A DNA stretch of 64,000 bases, taken from contig NC_080677.1 in NCBI RefSeq assembly GCF_030445035.2, positions 155,435,169 to 155,499,168 of the forward strand. The letters run 5' to 3'. The stretch's first letter is position 1, and each line of letters starts with the position of its first letter. This DNA is from Dasypus novemcinctus. Lineage: Eukaryota; Chordata; Mammalia; Cingulata; Dasypodidae. The notes under the pieces were generated by a model that worked only from the letters and a program-made list of their open reading frames with translations, did no database searches and was not told the origin of the DNA. This document shows positions 12,482 to 25,620 of the stretch, in pieces. A program made the translations under genes and the position numbers.

Positions 12482-13139
12482 TGCATTTGTCAGCCAAAGG
12501 GGTGCTGATGCAAAGGGCCAGAAGTCTGTTGGTTTTTATGAAGGGTATTTATATGGGATAGAAGCTTCCAGTTACCAGGCCCTAAGAGACCAACTCAAGG
12601 TACCATAATAGGTAATTTCTCACTAAAGTCAGCTGACACATGTTGAAGCAAGATGGCGGGCGATCTCTGCCTGGTCTCTCCTTCTTTCTTCCTCTTAAGG
12701 CTCCGTGGGTCCAGCTTCTTCTGATCTCAGCTGTAGGCTGCCACAGGGCTCGTCTCTCAGAGCTTCTTATATCAGTCTGGCATAGGGCTCTTTTCTTTCC
12801 AGGTTTCCACAGCTGCAAACTGTCAGGTGAATGGATCATCCCTTCCCAGGGGCTCCAGGATCAAAACTGACAAAGTCCTCTCTCTCTTCCTCCTGTGTCT
12901 TCTTGAGTGGGTGTCTTTTTCTATCAGCCCACCAAGGGGGCAGGGACTCAACCCTGAGCCATGCCCTACTGACATGGTCAATCAAAACCCTAATCTTAAC
13001 AGGTAATTTAGTCAAAGGCATATCAGCTGAGCCTAATACAATCAAAGGGGATCATACCCAGAGGAACCAATCAGTTTACAAACATCATCTTTCTCTTTTT
13101 GGGGGAGGGAGGATTCATAAATAATAGCAAACTGCCACA
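12482..13139 (-). mobile_element. Solo LTR, ERVL-like, copy 1
   Basis: On the minus strand it begins TGTGGCAGTTTG and ends AAATGCA, so it has the TG...CA ends of an LTR. It is flanked by the 5-bp repeats GGGAA (12477-12481 and 13140-13144); 5-bp duplications are typical of ERVL/MaLR elements. A second copy in the opposite orientation is at 60197-60829. No internal viral genes are present. The family name is unknown to me; it may be restricted to xenarthrans. Confidence 0.8.
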
Positions 13140-13144
13140 GGGAA

Positions 13145-13553
13145 TGTACTAGTTTCCTGGCTCTAAAGCAAATGTCCTGCAATGGTTTAGCTTAAACAAT
13201 GGGAATTTATTGGCTCACAGTTTGGAGGCTGGGAGAAGTTCAAAATCCAGGCGTCAGCAAGGCGATGCTCTCTTCCCCATTGCAGCGGCGTTCAGGGCTG
13301 GCTGCCGGCAGTCCTAGGTCCTGGGCTTTTCTGCCACGTGGCTGCCTCCCAGCTTCTTGCTTCCTGTAGCTTCTCTCTCTGTGTCCAAATTCCTCTGCTT
13401 ATAAAGATATTAGCCTTACTGGATTAAAACCCACCCTCCTTCCGTTTGGCCATACCTTAGCTAATCTCATCTTCATACATCCTTTTTAGAAATGGATTCA
13501 CTCACAAGGCCAGGGGTTGGGGCCTTTTGTGGGGATCAATTCCCTCCCTAACA
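13145..13553 (-). mobile_element. Solo LTR, MLT1-like (MaLR)
   Basis: Reverse-oriented LTR. The plus strand starts TGTACTAGTTTCCTGG and ends CCCTAACA, matching reversed MLT1 ends. The flanking 5-mers are GGGAA (13140-13144) and GGGAG (13554-13558). It abuts the LTR at 12482-13139 with only the shared 5-mer between them. Confidence 0.75.
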
Positions 13554-13558
13554 GGGAG

Positions 13559-16500
13559 CAAGTGCATGCCGCCCATGGGTGTGCGACCCCTGGCATGACT
13601 GGGGCCAGTGCGTGGGGATCACTCTTCTGAGCTACCCATCAGCAGGCAACCTGATCAAAGCTACTTGGCTCATCTGGGCAGTAGGGGGAGACAGATGGAA
13701 AGTACGGCCCAAATACTACTGGGGCAATGTGCCTGATAATGTTAGCACCTCTGGTAATTACCCTGGCAACAGTGATTTGAGATGCCAGAAATCACACTGC
13801 TGCTCTGATCTGCCCCGGCTTGGTGAATGTCTATACGCATATGCACGGAGCCTGTATCCACCCTCAGACAGGCCACGGTATCTACGTTGATGATTCTATT
13901 CTCAAAATAGCAATTTGCTTCTTTCAGCAATAACTACTCTTTTTTATATCCGCTGTGCAAGTGATTTTAGGACATGAGCATTCAAAGATCTAAATTTGAG
14001 GAGGGAAGAATTTGTGTTTTTATGTTCTCCTTTGTTCCCAAGAATAACTTATTCGGACCCTAATAAAGATGCAGGTTTCTATTCTACCCAAAAGGAAGGA
14101 CCAAGGAAGCAGGGGCTACTCAGCTGCCCACCAGAAGGCATCAGCTAGAAGGCCTCTACGCACAGCCAAACAGTAAGTGCAAACATCAACTGAGCTGCCA
14201 CGTTGCTCTCCATGGAAGCTCCCAGATGCACCCCGTGCAGGAAAAGAGGAGATTCGAGGGATTTCCAGCTCCCACGCTGCGCCCAGCCGTGTGCCCCGCC
14301 TCGCAGAGCGGCCTCTTTAACCTCTGGCTCAGTCTGCAGAGTTGAATAGGATGCAGGTGTTGCACCAGTCAGGATCTGCTTACTAGGCAGAATGAAAGGG
14401 GAGAAGAAAAGTTCAAGTCCACATGTGCAAGGGAAGCAAATGGCTCCCCAGGGGAAAGAGGAAGCCCGGCCAGCGTTTATGTAGGCAGAGCTGTGTGCTT
14501 GCTGGAGTATATTTCATAACTATGAGCTGGAGAGGATTACCATAATATTAGCATCCAATTAGTAACTAAGGGATCAGAGAGGTGAACCCTTATCCATCAC
14601 AGACAGGAGGGAGTCCCAAAAGAACATATGGTTTTCCCTTTTTCTCTGTCATCTCTACATGGAAGTAATGTTTTATTAAAAAAAAATAATGGGTCAAACA
14701 CAGTACTCTCAGGTGTGTAATTCATGACACCTGGGCTGTGCAGGTGAAACCCTTCAGGATTATCCTCCACCTGGGAAATCCTAAGCACATAACTCACAAA
14801 GCCTACTCTCCTCCCAAACTGATTCCATGGCTGTTGACGAGGTGCAGTGGGAAAGACACGCTTCCCCCATGTACAGTAGTCTTCTTACCAAAAATGTTTA
14901 ACCCAACCTAACAACCATGGGAAATGAGACAGATCCAGAAAGGAAACTGGCTTGGGCTCTTCAACAAAAGCCAGTGCCATGAAAAATCATTTTTAAAAAG
15001 AGCAAGGGGTTGCTCTCTACTAAAGAAGACTAAACAAGCTTGATAACCCAATGCAATGTGCAAACTTTCATTAAATAGCTATAAAGGACATTACTGAGGC
15101 TATTGGGGAATTTTGAATATGGAATCTCTATTAGATAATATAGACATTAAATTTCTTGGCTGTGACAATGGTTTTGTTGTTATATAGGAGATTGTCCTTG
15201 TTCTTAGGAGACATGTACTGTAATGTTTAGGAATGAAGAATTGTGATGCCTCTGGCTTTCAAATGGGAGAGGGAGAAAGAAGGGGGGGTAAGAGGGAGCC
15301 AGCATGTGCAAAAGGACACACAATCTGTTGGGCAATTGTTTCCACTTTTCTTACAGGATTGAAATTTCTCTAGATGATAAGTTGGATGGTGGAAACTAGA
15401 CAAATTTCTAGGCATTTTTTGGTTTGACGGCCGGCACCGGAGCCAGAGGCTCCCATGGGGCAGCAAGCCAACCAAGAGGCAGCCAAGAGCAGGTGGAGAA
15501 TGGACAACCCTGGATCAGCACAACCCCTCCCACTTAAAGACCCCAGGCCCAGGCTCCCAGTCCCGTGGCCCAGCCACCCATCTGTTCTCTGCAGCTGTCA
15601 ATGAAAGTACCTGTGGCCCCAGGAGCGACCATTGGGTTCCACCCCCAGGCCAGGGCTGCCTCCACTAATTCTTGCCCAACAGACATTCCCTGCAGCCAGT
15701 CATTATCTCCCCAAACTCCTCCCCAAGATTCGTCCCTTCACCCTGTCCACTGATCCCTGCCCTCACTCCTCCTCCTCCCCTCCCCGCCCCGTGCACCTGT
15801 TAAAATACCTGCTGCGTGGTTAACAGCAGCCTGCTCAACCTCTGCAGGGAGCTTTTCCTCTATACGCCCTCCTCCCAGAATATGGCGGTCCTCTCCAATG
15901 GCACTTTCCCAGAAAGACATTCTTCATTTTGAAAGAGAAATCCACTCTCTATTTCCAAGAAATACACCATCTGTTTACCCAGCTTCCTTCCTTTATTCTC
16001 TTCCCCTCCCCCAAACGGAAGTTGGTCTCTGCTTCTAAGGCTTCTTCCTTTCCCCCGCCTTCCAAGGAAGGTATGTTCTTGCCAGAGAAGGTGGCTAATG
16101 GGGGGAGAGGAGGAGTTTCCTGTTTATTCCATTTCTAGTTTGCCTTTATGGTAAAGAATCAAGTAATGGGCAAATAAGAGAGAAGGCATGAAGGAGCTGT
16201 GGTTACTAAGTGGATCTCTATATATAGTCAAAAGCTCTGCTGTCTGGATGGAGGGTGCTTAGGAGGGTTAGGCAAAGGAGAATTTCTGGAACTACCATGG
16301 GGGTAGAGGATGGGCAAAAGAAAATGGGGAGAATAAACTGGACATGAGAAGAGACGCGGCATTGGAAAATGTGATTTTCTTTCTGTTCTTCAGGAGATAC
16401 ATCCAGAGGTATTTATTTCCTGGACTGAGCTTCTTTAAATGTCCACCTGGAGCCCAAGATTTATTAAGTTACAATTCTCTTAGAACTTAGAAAACACGGC

Positions 16501-16930
16501 GTTAGGAGGTTGGTCTCTGTCGTCTTTTCCCTTCCTCCTCTCCTTGCAGCTGATGTCCTTGCCTCAGACGTTCTGCCCAAAATAGCAAAACCAGAATACG
16601 CACAGCTTCTTATCGCCAAGTCGGAAGAACAACCGGCCTGTTGTCTTGTCCCTCCTTTGAGATGAAAGAGGAATCTTCATTCCTTCTAAGCCCCTCTACT
16701 CCTCTACTCCTCTATAGACAGGACTCTTGCCGTGGTCTCCACAGCGCTCAGTCAATGAACTATGTGGACGTGGATGTGGACAGGTTTGCCTGCCGGGTGC
16801 CTGGGCTGCACGTGCTGTCGAAGCCCTGGCAACAGTCAAGAATGGAGAGTCCTTTCATGGGATGGGGAAGGACTGTAAACTATAAAATAACCTTCCACTG
16901 CCTTTCAATCCAGTTTAAAACCAGCTGATG
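13559..16930. other. Intergenic, no gene seen
   Basis: No supported gene. About 15040-15420 resembles an ancient dispersed repeat that I cannot name with confidence (motifs AATGCAATGTGCAAACTTTC and TTGTCCTTGTTCTTAGGAGA). Open frames are short. Confidence 0.5.
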
Positions 16931-16934
16931 CTTC

Positions 16935-17850
16935 TGCTTCTCTGTCAGGAAAAAGCCCAAACATCACTCCTACAAGCCCTTGGTTTAGCCTCTGCCATCT
17001 CTAGGTTCATCTCTGCCACTCTCCTTTTATGTGCCCTGCCATGGTTATACCAGTGCGATGCCATCCAACGATGCACCCCAACAAATTCAGGTTCTTAATC
17101 GTCATCTGCCTCTGTGTGTGTGTGAACCATTCACAGTAAACAGGGCCTCTTCAGGATGTGGTTTTTGGTTCAGGTGTGGCCAGCTGAACCAGCGCGGGCC
17201 TTACTCTGGATTACTGACGGCCTTATAAAGAGAACCTGGATGTCACAGAAGCTGGAGAAAGGAGAGGACCTTATCATAAGACAGGAAACAGAAGTACAAG
17301 CCAAGAAACCCTGAAGATTGCTGGCAGCCAGCAAAGAAGGCTACAGTCCCGGAGGAAAAAGAGAGCCTTGCTGATACCTTGATTCAACTTCTCTTAGCCT
17401 CAAAACCGTGAGCCAAGAAATTCCCCTTGTGTGGTATTTGTCATAGTGGCTCAGGTAAACGAGGACAGCTGGCCCCGTCTCTATCCTGGAGTCAGCAGGC
17501 CACTTCCAGCGCCAAGGCCTTCACACTTGCCATCCCTGTGCCTGGACTACGTGCCTTCCCTCCTGCTGCCAGGATTAAATGTCCTTCCTTCAAGAAATGG
17601 TTGCTGATCCCTGGCCAGGCGAGGTCACTCGCTTAAAATGTTTGTAAGGTTTTTTGTGACCTTTCGCATGGATATTGCAGTGGGCTGCTCTGAAGGAGGA
17701 GTGGTTGGTGTGGTTTTTCATGCAATGTCTGTCTTTCTAAATGTGAAGCTCCAGGACAGGAGGGATCTGGTTCATTTCATTCACAGCGCCCAGCTCACTG
17801 CTTGCTCATAGCAGGGAGCTTGATAAATATTTGTTCATTGTATTTTGCCA
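16935..17850 (+). repeat. L2, apparently split by an MLT1-like LTR
   Basis: L2-like stretches occur at about 16935-17100 and again at 17480-17850. The latter includes AAGCTCCAGGACAGGAGGGA and the terminal TTGATAAATATTTGTTCATT. The intervening part is the LTR listed at 17143-17464. The left half is weak. Confidence 0.55.
17143..17464 (+). mobile_element. MLT1-like LTR (forward, 5' truncated)
   Basis: Landmarks in MLT1 order: GGCCTTATAAAGAGAA, then GATTGCTGGCAGCCAGCA, CCTTGATTCAACTTCTC and a terminal TCAGGTAAACGAGGACA. Confidence 0.6.
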
Positions 17851-19710
17851 GCAAGGCCATTTTCCCTGGGACCCTTGGTCATTTCTTAGCTTTCTCGCAG
17901 CTTCAGGCCATGACAACCCTCTCTCATGGAAAAACGCAGGCGTCAGCAGGCTCTCTGTGCTATAGAAGCCTTCACCATTTTGCTTGCAATCCTCTTTCCC
18001 TCCTGGCCCTTGCCGCGGTTTCCCCGCTCTGCCAGAGGTAATCACATCCCATCCAGTGACAAGTTGGCCTTGGTCTTATGACTTGCTTTAGTCGCAGAAT
18101 GTGGATGAATGAGATGCAGTTGTGAGCAGAGGCTTTCAATGTGCCTGTGTGGTCTGTCTTGCCCTTCTGCATCCCTGCAATTTGCTAGGGAATTCCTTGC
18201 CCATTGCCCAGGCAGCCATTACCCATTAGCCTGGACCGGAGAAGGAGAAACACATGGAAAGTACTTGAACTTGACCCATAGCCTGAGCCAAGATAGCTAC
18301 TGAGGACTCAGAAACAAGAAAGCAAATGTTATTGTAAGCAAATGAGATGTTTGTTATGCGGCATCATCACAGCAATAGTTGAAGGTGAGCAAGCCCAGCC
18401 CCCTTAAGGAGCATAAAACTACTTAGGTAAAGAGGGGGAGACAAGTAAATACACAACCAATCTACTTAAGGGTGCTTACTTTTTCAGACAAGATGAAACA
18501 TCTACAAACAGAACATCAACCTAGACTTGGGGAAGTCAACAAAGGTTTTCTGGATGAAGTTATAAGTAAGCTAAAACCTGAATTTTGAGTAGGATATAAT
18601 AGTGATGAAGACTATGAAACATCTTAGAGAGATAGAGGTTTTTTTTTTCCTACGGGCAAAATTAATATGGTATATTGTGGATATAATATGGCATATTAAT
18701 GCAGACATTAATATGATATCAGCCCTTCCCCTAACAATTATGAGCCCACCTACCATGTGTCTAATGCTTAAAAAGTATAAATGAAGCTAACACACTACAC
18801 ATAATCTATCCTCCTAATTTCCCATCCCAACTCCAGCCTACGCTGTTGGTGGTGAGGGAGGTGGGAGAGCTGCCGACAGCCTCCCATTGGCGCCTGCTTG
18901 GGCCTTGGGGTGAGCACTGTCTACCCTGGACAGACAGCCCTGCTGGAGGATGGACAGGGTCGAGTCCAGAAGGTGACTTGGACCCTGGGGGCAGGGATTT
19001 CCAGGGTCCTGAATACCTGAAGGCTGGTCTAGAAATGGGTTCATGGGTTCTGGAAAGACACGTTCCCCTGGCCCGGTGACTCCTTACTTCACGTGTAGGG
19101 TCACCTTTGGGAGACACCCGGAGCAGGTCCTGAGGCAGGGGCTCCTCCAGCTCAGGTAGCAGGGTGGCTCTGCAGCCTAGCGCTGTACCTGAGGCATCCT
19201 GGAGGCCAGCATATCCCGGGTGCACTCAGCATAAGACCCCCCACCCTCCCTTTACCATTTCACTCCAGATCCAATAGACCTTGATAAAGAATTCCCTAGA
19301 AAGTTGCCCAGTACGAGAAAGCATTTTCTCTCCTTGTCCCGGTTTCTAGATGAGATGGACAACTTATGCATCTAAAATTAAATACACACTTCCACTCTTG
19401 CCACATGGGGCTGTACCCATTGTGACCCAAGACCCCAACTTTTCTCCTGTTTAGGTCTCAAACAGCTATGCCCAATCTTTGGGGTTTCATCTCCTCTTCC
19501 TTCATCAAATGCATGGTAGCTGCTCCAGGTTTGAAGGTCCTGCCTGGCCTGGGCTAATATTGTCTCTTAAATGGGGTTATTCCTTATTTGTTATTGTTTT
19601 TCCTTTTCATCAGAAATCAAAGATTATTCTAATTCAGGTGCCTTAAGTGTCTCAGAAAATTAGTCATCACTCCCTCCTGGAATTCTGTGATTACTTTAGA
19701 ATGGAGCTAA
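17851..19710. other. Intergenic, no gene seen
   Basis: Mixed unique sequence. The 139-codon minus-strand frame at 18806-19225 has no recognisable domains. Confidence 0.5.
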
Positions 19711-19724
19711 GAAGTCCTGGAAGA

Positions 19725-20130
19725 GGGGAAGTGGACTTGGCCCAGTGGTTAGGGCTTCCGCCTACCACATGGGAGGTCCGTGGTTCAAACCCCGGGCCTC
19801 CTTGACCTGTGTGGAGCTGGCCCACACGCAGTGCTGATGCATGCAAGGAGTGCCCTGCCACACAGGGGTGTCCCCCGCATAGGGGAGCCCCACGCGCAAG
19901 GAGTTCACCCCGTAAGGAGAGCCGCCCAGCGTGAAAGAAAGTGCAGCCTGCCCAGGAGTGACGCCGCACACAAGGAGGGCTGACATACAAGATGACACAA
20001 CAAAAAGAAACACAGATTCCCATGCCGCTGACAACAACAGAAGCAGACAAAGAAGAACACGCAGCAAAATGGACACAGAAGAGTAGGCAACGGGGGAGTT
20101 GGGGGGTGGGAAGGGGAGAGAAAAAATAAA
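19725..20130 (+). mobile_element. DAS-type SINE, full length with clear target duplication
   Basis: Complete head, body, G-run and A-rich tail. Target-site duplication GAAGTCCTGGAAGA (19711-19724) and GAAGTCTTGGAAGA (20131-20144), one mismatch. The A-box region is the CCCAGTGGTTAGGG subtype. Confidence 0.95.
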
Positions 20131-20555
20131 GAAGTCTTGGAAGAATTTCTTCAACAAAGATTAAGCTTCACCCCCAATTCTTGTGCCAGGACAGAAATAA
20201 CCCTCATATCAGTTACCCGTGGTGCTGCCACTTCCTCTTTAACCCTTAGAAGCAAGAGTCAGAAACACCTTCAGGTAACCCATAGTTGCAGAGCGCCAAG
20301 TGGCTGGGCTTACTCTGGGGACTCGGAATCCACGCCCCTCGAGCTCAGCGCTGCCCAGATGGGCCAGTGCGGTCCAGGCTCTGTCCCCATGTCTCCCCCA
20401 GAGACCACTTGCTAAGCAGAATGCTTCTCCAGCTCTAGCTCCAACCTGAAGGTGTCCTGGGCCCCTCTGGGCAACAGGTTTTATTATCTTCCCTGATTCC
20501 AAATACACTAGAGACAGCTCTACTTGAGAATCTTGCTCGCTGCATTAAAATGCTC

Positions 20556-20695
20556 TCTCCCCCTCTCTCTGGTGCTCTCTCCCTCTCTCTGTCTCCCTCT
20601 CCCACCTCTTGCCTTCCCCTGTCCCCACTTCCTTGCCCTCTCTTTCCCCCTCTCGTGCTCTCTGTCTCCCCTCCCCCCATCTCTCTCTCTGAGAC
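20556..20695. repeat. Polypyrimidine (CT-rich) tract
   Basis: About 140 bases almost purely C and T on the plus strand, with runs of CTCTCTCT and CCCCTCT. The apparent acidic/Arg-Glu proteins on the minus strand (20435-20949) are translations of this tract. Confidence 0.85.
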
Positions 20696-21097
20696 GATAC
20701 TGAGAACCCCTGGTAACTGATGGTGTGTTTGGCACCCAGTAGGTAGGCGATGATACTTGTTGAATGAATAAGTGGCAAATCGTTGTATCTCCAAAAGAAC
20801 CATGTTGGTTGCAGAAAGGGGGCAGAGAAAGGGAGAGCACATTGACGCTTCCACACCTCCTGCTCTCTCACGAGATAAGTCATGAGGTTAGCTAGCTGTC
20901 GCCTGGCATTCTGTAGAGGCTGAGCATGGGCTTCTGCAGGGTGAGGCACTCTCAGCCAGCCTGATTAGACAGGTCTGGGAGGCACGACTCAGCAAGGACC
21001 CTGGTGGCCAGGGCCACCTGCCCGCAGAGGCTGCACCAGCACGGGCAGCGCTGCCTGCCCTTAGCAGCGACTTTCCCCGCAGACCCTTCCTTTGGAG

Positions 21098-21431
21098 CAG
21101 CGCTGTCCAGCAGGAATAGCATGCGAACCCCAAAGGCGGACCTCACAGATAATTGGATATTTCCTGGTATCTGAATCTTAAAAAGGCATAAGAAACAGGT
21201 CAACTGAATTTTTAATCTACTTTCTTTATCCCAGGATTCCAAAATATTATTATTTTAATATGAGGTCAATATAAACTCATAACTGAGGTTATCTCATTCA
21301 TTCTTTGTTTTCTAGTAAGTCTTGGGCATCACTGTGTATTTATAATACTCAGAGCACATCTCAAATTGGACTGGCCCTGTTTCAAGTATTCAACAGCGGC
21401 CTGTGGTCAGAGGCTATGATATTGGACAGAG
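21098..21431 (+). mobile_element. hAT-Charlie-type element (copy 1)
   Basis: Starts CAGCGCTGTCC and ends ATTGGACAG, which are inverted ends of a common mammalian hAT MITE. Internal landmarks are AGAAACAGGTCAACTGAATT, CCAAAATATTATTATTT and CACATCTCAAATTGGACTGG. Related copies are at 33.5 and 51.4 kb. Confidence 0.75.
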
Positions 21432-23930
21432 GAGCTTTTGAGGCTTATCTACAGCAAAACTGACTCCTGGTTGGTCAAAAAAAAAAAAGTGAGCCACGGA
21501 GTGGAACAAGTCATTGTCCTGTAATCATCCCTGGTCAGAGTCTGACAAACTTTTGACTGCTGTAGTTGGTCCAAGCTCTCAGCTGATGGAGGAAGACATT
21601 GGAATAATTATCGCACTAGAAATGTTTTTTCCTGTTTTTATCTTCCTATACATGCTGAATTCTGCACCTTGAATTCTGTCAATTCTGTACATGAGTATAA
21701 GAAAATGATAGCAACTCAGGTGTGGGATAACTTTATAACAAATTCAATCATTCAACGAGACTTAAAATCTCTCCCCCATTCACAGTGGTACATAATCTCC
21801 AACCATCCTGGAAATAGAGAATCTTAAATTGCAGTCAATAAGGGCCGACACTCAAAAGAAAAACCACGCCAATAAAAAAAATAGTCAATACATATGAAAA
21901 TGGTCACTCTTTTGCTACCTTGCCATCCTTCTTTTTGGTGGAATTATATAAAACACAGGATTTCCTTGGCCAAAGGGGCCTCCTGCCTCTTCTTTGCATG
22001 CTGTTTCGATTCCTTGGTGGGCTCCTGCATTATCTTCAGGTGGCTGTTCACATGAGCCTGGATCCTTGGGTCATCCAGTCTAGCATTTGTTTTGATAAAT
22101 AAATTAGTGTAACAAGCAGCCCTCACCCTCGTGGAGCTGACCAGACACGGCCAGGCTTAGAGCAGGTGCCGCAGTCAGGCCCTGACCAAATCTGGGTTCT
22201 TCTTGGTTGGTTAAAGTGCAGCCTCAGAAGAAATTCAAGATGATCGAGAGCTGCCTAATCCCCTCCACCTCCCTACAAGGCTATCATAAAGGCAAGTCTT
22301 AGAGCAAATTTTGCCTCACACAAATTTAGTACACAAGCGCATCTTAGCCGGCACTCCCTGAATAGGGTGAATAACTCATCTGAAAGTATGAAGACGTCCC
22401 AGCTCGCTGCCCACCCCTTTGCACAAAAAAGCGACTCCAGCAGGAACATTTTCCATGCCGTTATTCTGTTGGTGTCAGGCAATAAAAACCCTCTTATAGA
22501 TTGGTGGCCAGAAACGAGACCCCGAGGGGCCCGCTGGGCACTGTACCAGTCAGAGCTGCAGCCCCTGCCATCTTCTCCTGCCATGCACAAGGCCGAGGAG
22601 CACTTCTGAGGTATTTTAGCCAGTCTATGGAAACGGAAGGCTTCCTGTTTCACTGATGAGCACAGGTTGCTACCAGCCAACACGTGAATCAACAGTCCCT
22701 CGTTTCCACCATTGAAGAGCCCTGTTTCCAATACATGGACGCTGATGAGTGATGAGTGGAGATGTGATGAAGAGGCCAGAGCCCTGGTCATGGGGCCCGC
22801 GGACCGTGGCCTTCCTGACGCGTTGGCAATCACACCGGCCTAGGAGATGCACTTTCACGCTGTCTGCTGATGCGCTTTGAAGTGAACAGCTGATGTCGGA
22901 CCAGAGGAGAAGGATAGGGTGGCACAGGGAAGCCAACAAAGGGACACAGTTGAGCCTGGGCAGTCGTGGACTTCCTCTGTGGGGTGACAAAGAAACGGAG
23001 ACCCAAAAGGTGAGTGGGAATTAGCTATGGGGGTGGAGGAAGGGGTGTGGGGTGAGGGGGGGGGGCGGGCAGAGACAGGACTTGGGATTAAATGACCGCT
23101 AGGCCTGGGCACGAGTGGGCATCACACAGGACACAGCCCACCCCCCTCTTTCCCCGGGGATCCCCTTTCATGAGGTGACTCTGGGACTCAGGGCCCAGGA
23201 CAGATTCCCGCCTGCGCACGGAAGCTTTACCTGTCCTGAGAGCAAGAGCTCTTTGCAGGGCCTGACAACCCCACCCGATTACTGAAGAAAGTGAATTCCA
23301 AGGTGAAAAGTAAGTTTTTGAGATGCATTTACGTGGAGCCTTCGCTTTGTTTGATAGGCTCTAAGTGCTGAGCCACTTCCTAAACGCTCCTTTCATTCAC
23401 CAGCCATCTCTGATTTACAAAACGGATGGGTTATTGGAAGGCTATGCATTTTGGAACCTGAAAGCTTTTGCACAGAATAATTGCTTCTCAATCAGATATT
23501 CCTTTTCCTCGCATTGTTCGGCCCGATGATCATTTTCCCACCCATGGGGTGAGGCAGGAGGGCCGGTCATTGTTGGGAGGACAGAATGGCCTTCCTCTTT
23601 GAGCAATGGGTGGCACAGGGAGCCAGGCTCCACAGTGGGGCTGAAATTGCTCCTCATCTCTCAGATCAATAGCCTGGTGTCTGCAACAGCCTCATTGCAG
23701 TTTTGCACCCCAAAGCCCACAGCCTACTCGAGGTATTGGGATCTGCTGGTCAATAGTGGTTCTGAAGTCTTTTATTTTGTTTTACAAAATCAATAAACAC
23801 ATGGGGACAAGTGGGAATCAATACACCGCTTGTCACCTGCTCCAAGGACACTGGCGGCTTTGCCTGAAATGGCCTGCCTTACTAAGGGGACGGCGTTGCC
23901 GACAAAACCGCAAGGAAATAGGAAGAACTT
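21432..23930. other. Intergenic, no gene seen
   Basis: Unique sequence with several short open frames. The longest (22273-22833 minus, 186 codons) has no family features that I recognise. Confidence 0.5.
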
Positions 23931-23937
23931 TCTGGGC

Positions 23938-24105
23938 AGTGGTTCTGAAACTTGACCATGCCTCAGAACCACCTGGAGGTTGAGATGAGGATTCTCAGGC
24001 CCCACCCAGGACTTCTGATTCAGTAGGACTGACACTGTGTATTTCTAACAGGTTCCCAGTAATGTGGCCACCGGCCCTCTGGGAACACGCTTTGAGAACC
24101 ACACA
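23938..24105 (+). mobile_element. MER5A-like hAT element
   Basis: Nearly complete: starts CAGTGGTTCTGAAACTTG, passes through AGAACCACCTGGAGG and TCTGATTCAGTAGGACTG, and ends CTTTGAGAACCACA. The ends are inverted repeats of each other. Confidence 0.85.
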
Positions 24106-24304
24106 CACACACAGAAAAGCCGGGGACATCAAATAGAACACCTGCTCCATCCTGTGATTTTTCTCTCCTGGCTAGAAAAAAATCAAGGTCCAGAGATCCA
24201 GGCCATGCTGGGAGACGGCGATGGAGTCCACGGGCAGCGAGGGCAAGGTGGGAGAAGAAAGGTGGGTGAGCCTGGCAGGTGGCAGGAGATCACTGAGCCA
24301 TCAA

Positions 24305-24430
24305 GGACAGAGGAATCATCTGGGGTCTCGCCGCAAAGCTGATCCACCAGGCCCAGGGTGGGGTCTGCGTTTCTAACAAGCTCCCACTGATGCGGGTGCT
24401 CCTGGTCCCTGGACCACACTTTGAGAACCA
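24305..24430 (+). mobile_element. MER5A-like hAT fragment
   Basis: GGAATCATCTGGGG, GCGTTTCTAACAAGCTCCCA and CACACTTTGAGAACCA in MER5A order. Confidence 0.75.
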
Positions 24431-24834
24431 AGAACCTAGATGGCACTGGGGTCGGATGCCAGCTGAGAGATCTGGGCACTAAACAGCGGGCACCTGCCGG
24501 GAGAGGCTGGGAGGCCTGGAAACCTTCAGCACTCCTGGCTGGTGGCAGAGCTTGGCCCAAAGGCCACAGGAGGAAAAGGACATGTGACTGGGACCAAAGC
24601 ACAAGGGAGAAATGAGATGGATTCTGTCAGCCATCCCTCGCCAGAGTGATCTCAGGCAAACATTTAGCTACTCAGTTTCCTTGTCTTAAGACTGGAGAAA
24701 TCTGCTTGCAATGAAAGAAGGCTGCCAAGTGCCTTCAAAAGTCCTTCTGGGGAATTGTGACCTCTGAGATGATTTCTCTGCCACTTGAACTGAACAGCAA
24801 AGCCAAAGAACCACAAGTTGGAAACCTTAAAGGT

Positions 24835-24935
24835 CCCCAGGGCCAGAGATTCCCAAATGGGGCTGGCCATTTGAATCATCTGGGATAACTTAGTGAAAAC
24901 ATGGGTGCCATGGCCTGATACCCTGATCCTGTCTC
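24835..24935 (+). mobile_element. MER5-like hAT fragment
   Basis: CCAGAGATTCCCAAATGGGG and ATTTGAATCATCTGGGATAA resemble a degraded MER5 5' half. A short MIR-like piece also lies just upstream (24630-24700). Confidence 0.5.
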
Positions 24936-25029
24936 TTTGTTAAAACTCTCCAGATTTTTCTTCCTGCCCCCGCCCAATTTTAAGCCCCATTCTCAGCGTG
25001 TATTTCCTGCCCCACCAACTTCATTCCCA

Positions 25030-25620
25030 GTACCAGCAGGACTGTCTCTAAGCTCTGCTGTCTCCACCCAATCTGACTCATGTTCTAAACTTTACTTTGA
25101 TCTAGTCTTTCACTTGTCCAAGAGCCTTCCAGGGCTATTTGCCACTCTGGGATAAAACCCTGGTGTAGTGAGGACAGACTCTAGCACAGCATGTAGCTCA
25201 TTATGCATTTTTGGCAACTCCCCCCTTCCATAACCTAAGCTCCACAATCCACCTGCTCCTATCAAAAGGTCCACTCCACAGGAGGTGGAACGTAAAAGCA
25301 GCCCATGGAGGATGGCTGCCCCGAAGTTGCCGGGTGTTTCTACTTTTCACCTTGCCTCACCTGTTAACAATTTTTGTGGAATGTTATCCATCTTCCAAGA
25401 CAAGCTAAAGCACCACTTACTCTCAGATTTCCCTAATCGCTCTCTCTTCTGCCCACTTAGAACTGATTGCTAACCTTTGCCATATTCGTGGTACCCTGGC
25501 TTGCATTATTGAAAGTTTTCATGGGCAACTAGATTGTGAAGCTCCATAAAACAGAGAACAGGTGGCACATGCTTTATTTTCTTACAATACTGCCCAAGTA
25601 AAGAATGTTCACACAAGTAA
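25030..25620 (+). repeat. L2 fragment (forward)
   Basis: Landmarks of an L2 3' region: AGCACCACTTACTCTCAGAT, CTAGATTGTGAAGCTCCATA and a CAAGTAAAGAATG-type end. Confidence 0.6.

Noticed and set aside
13579..13890. Plus-strand 103-codon frame next to the paired LTRs, considered as a retroviral internal remnant
   Set aside because: No retroviral motif recognisable, and both LTRs are explained as solo insertions with their own target duplications.
20435..20949. Arg/Glu/Gly-rich minus-strand frames resembling an RE-repeat protein
   Set aside because: Direct translation of the polypyrimidine tract; no flanking domain.
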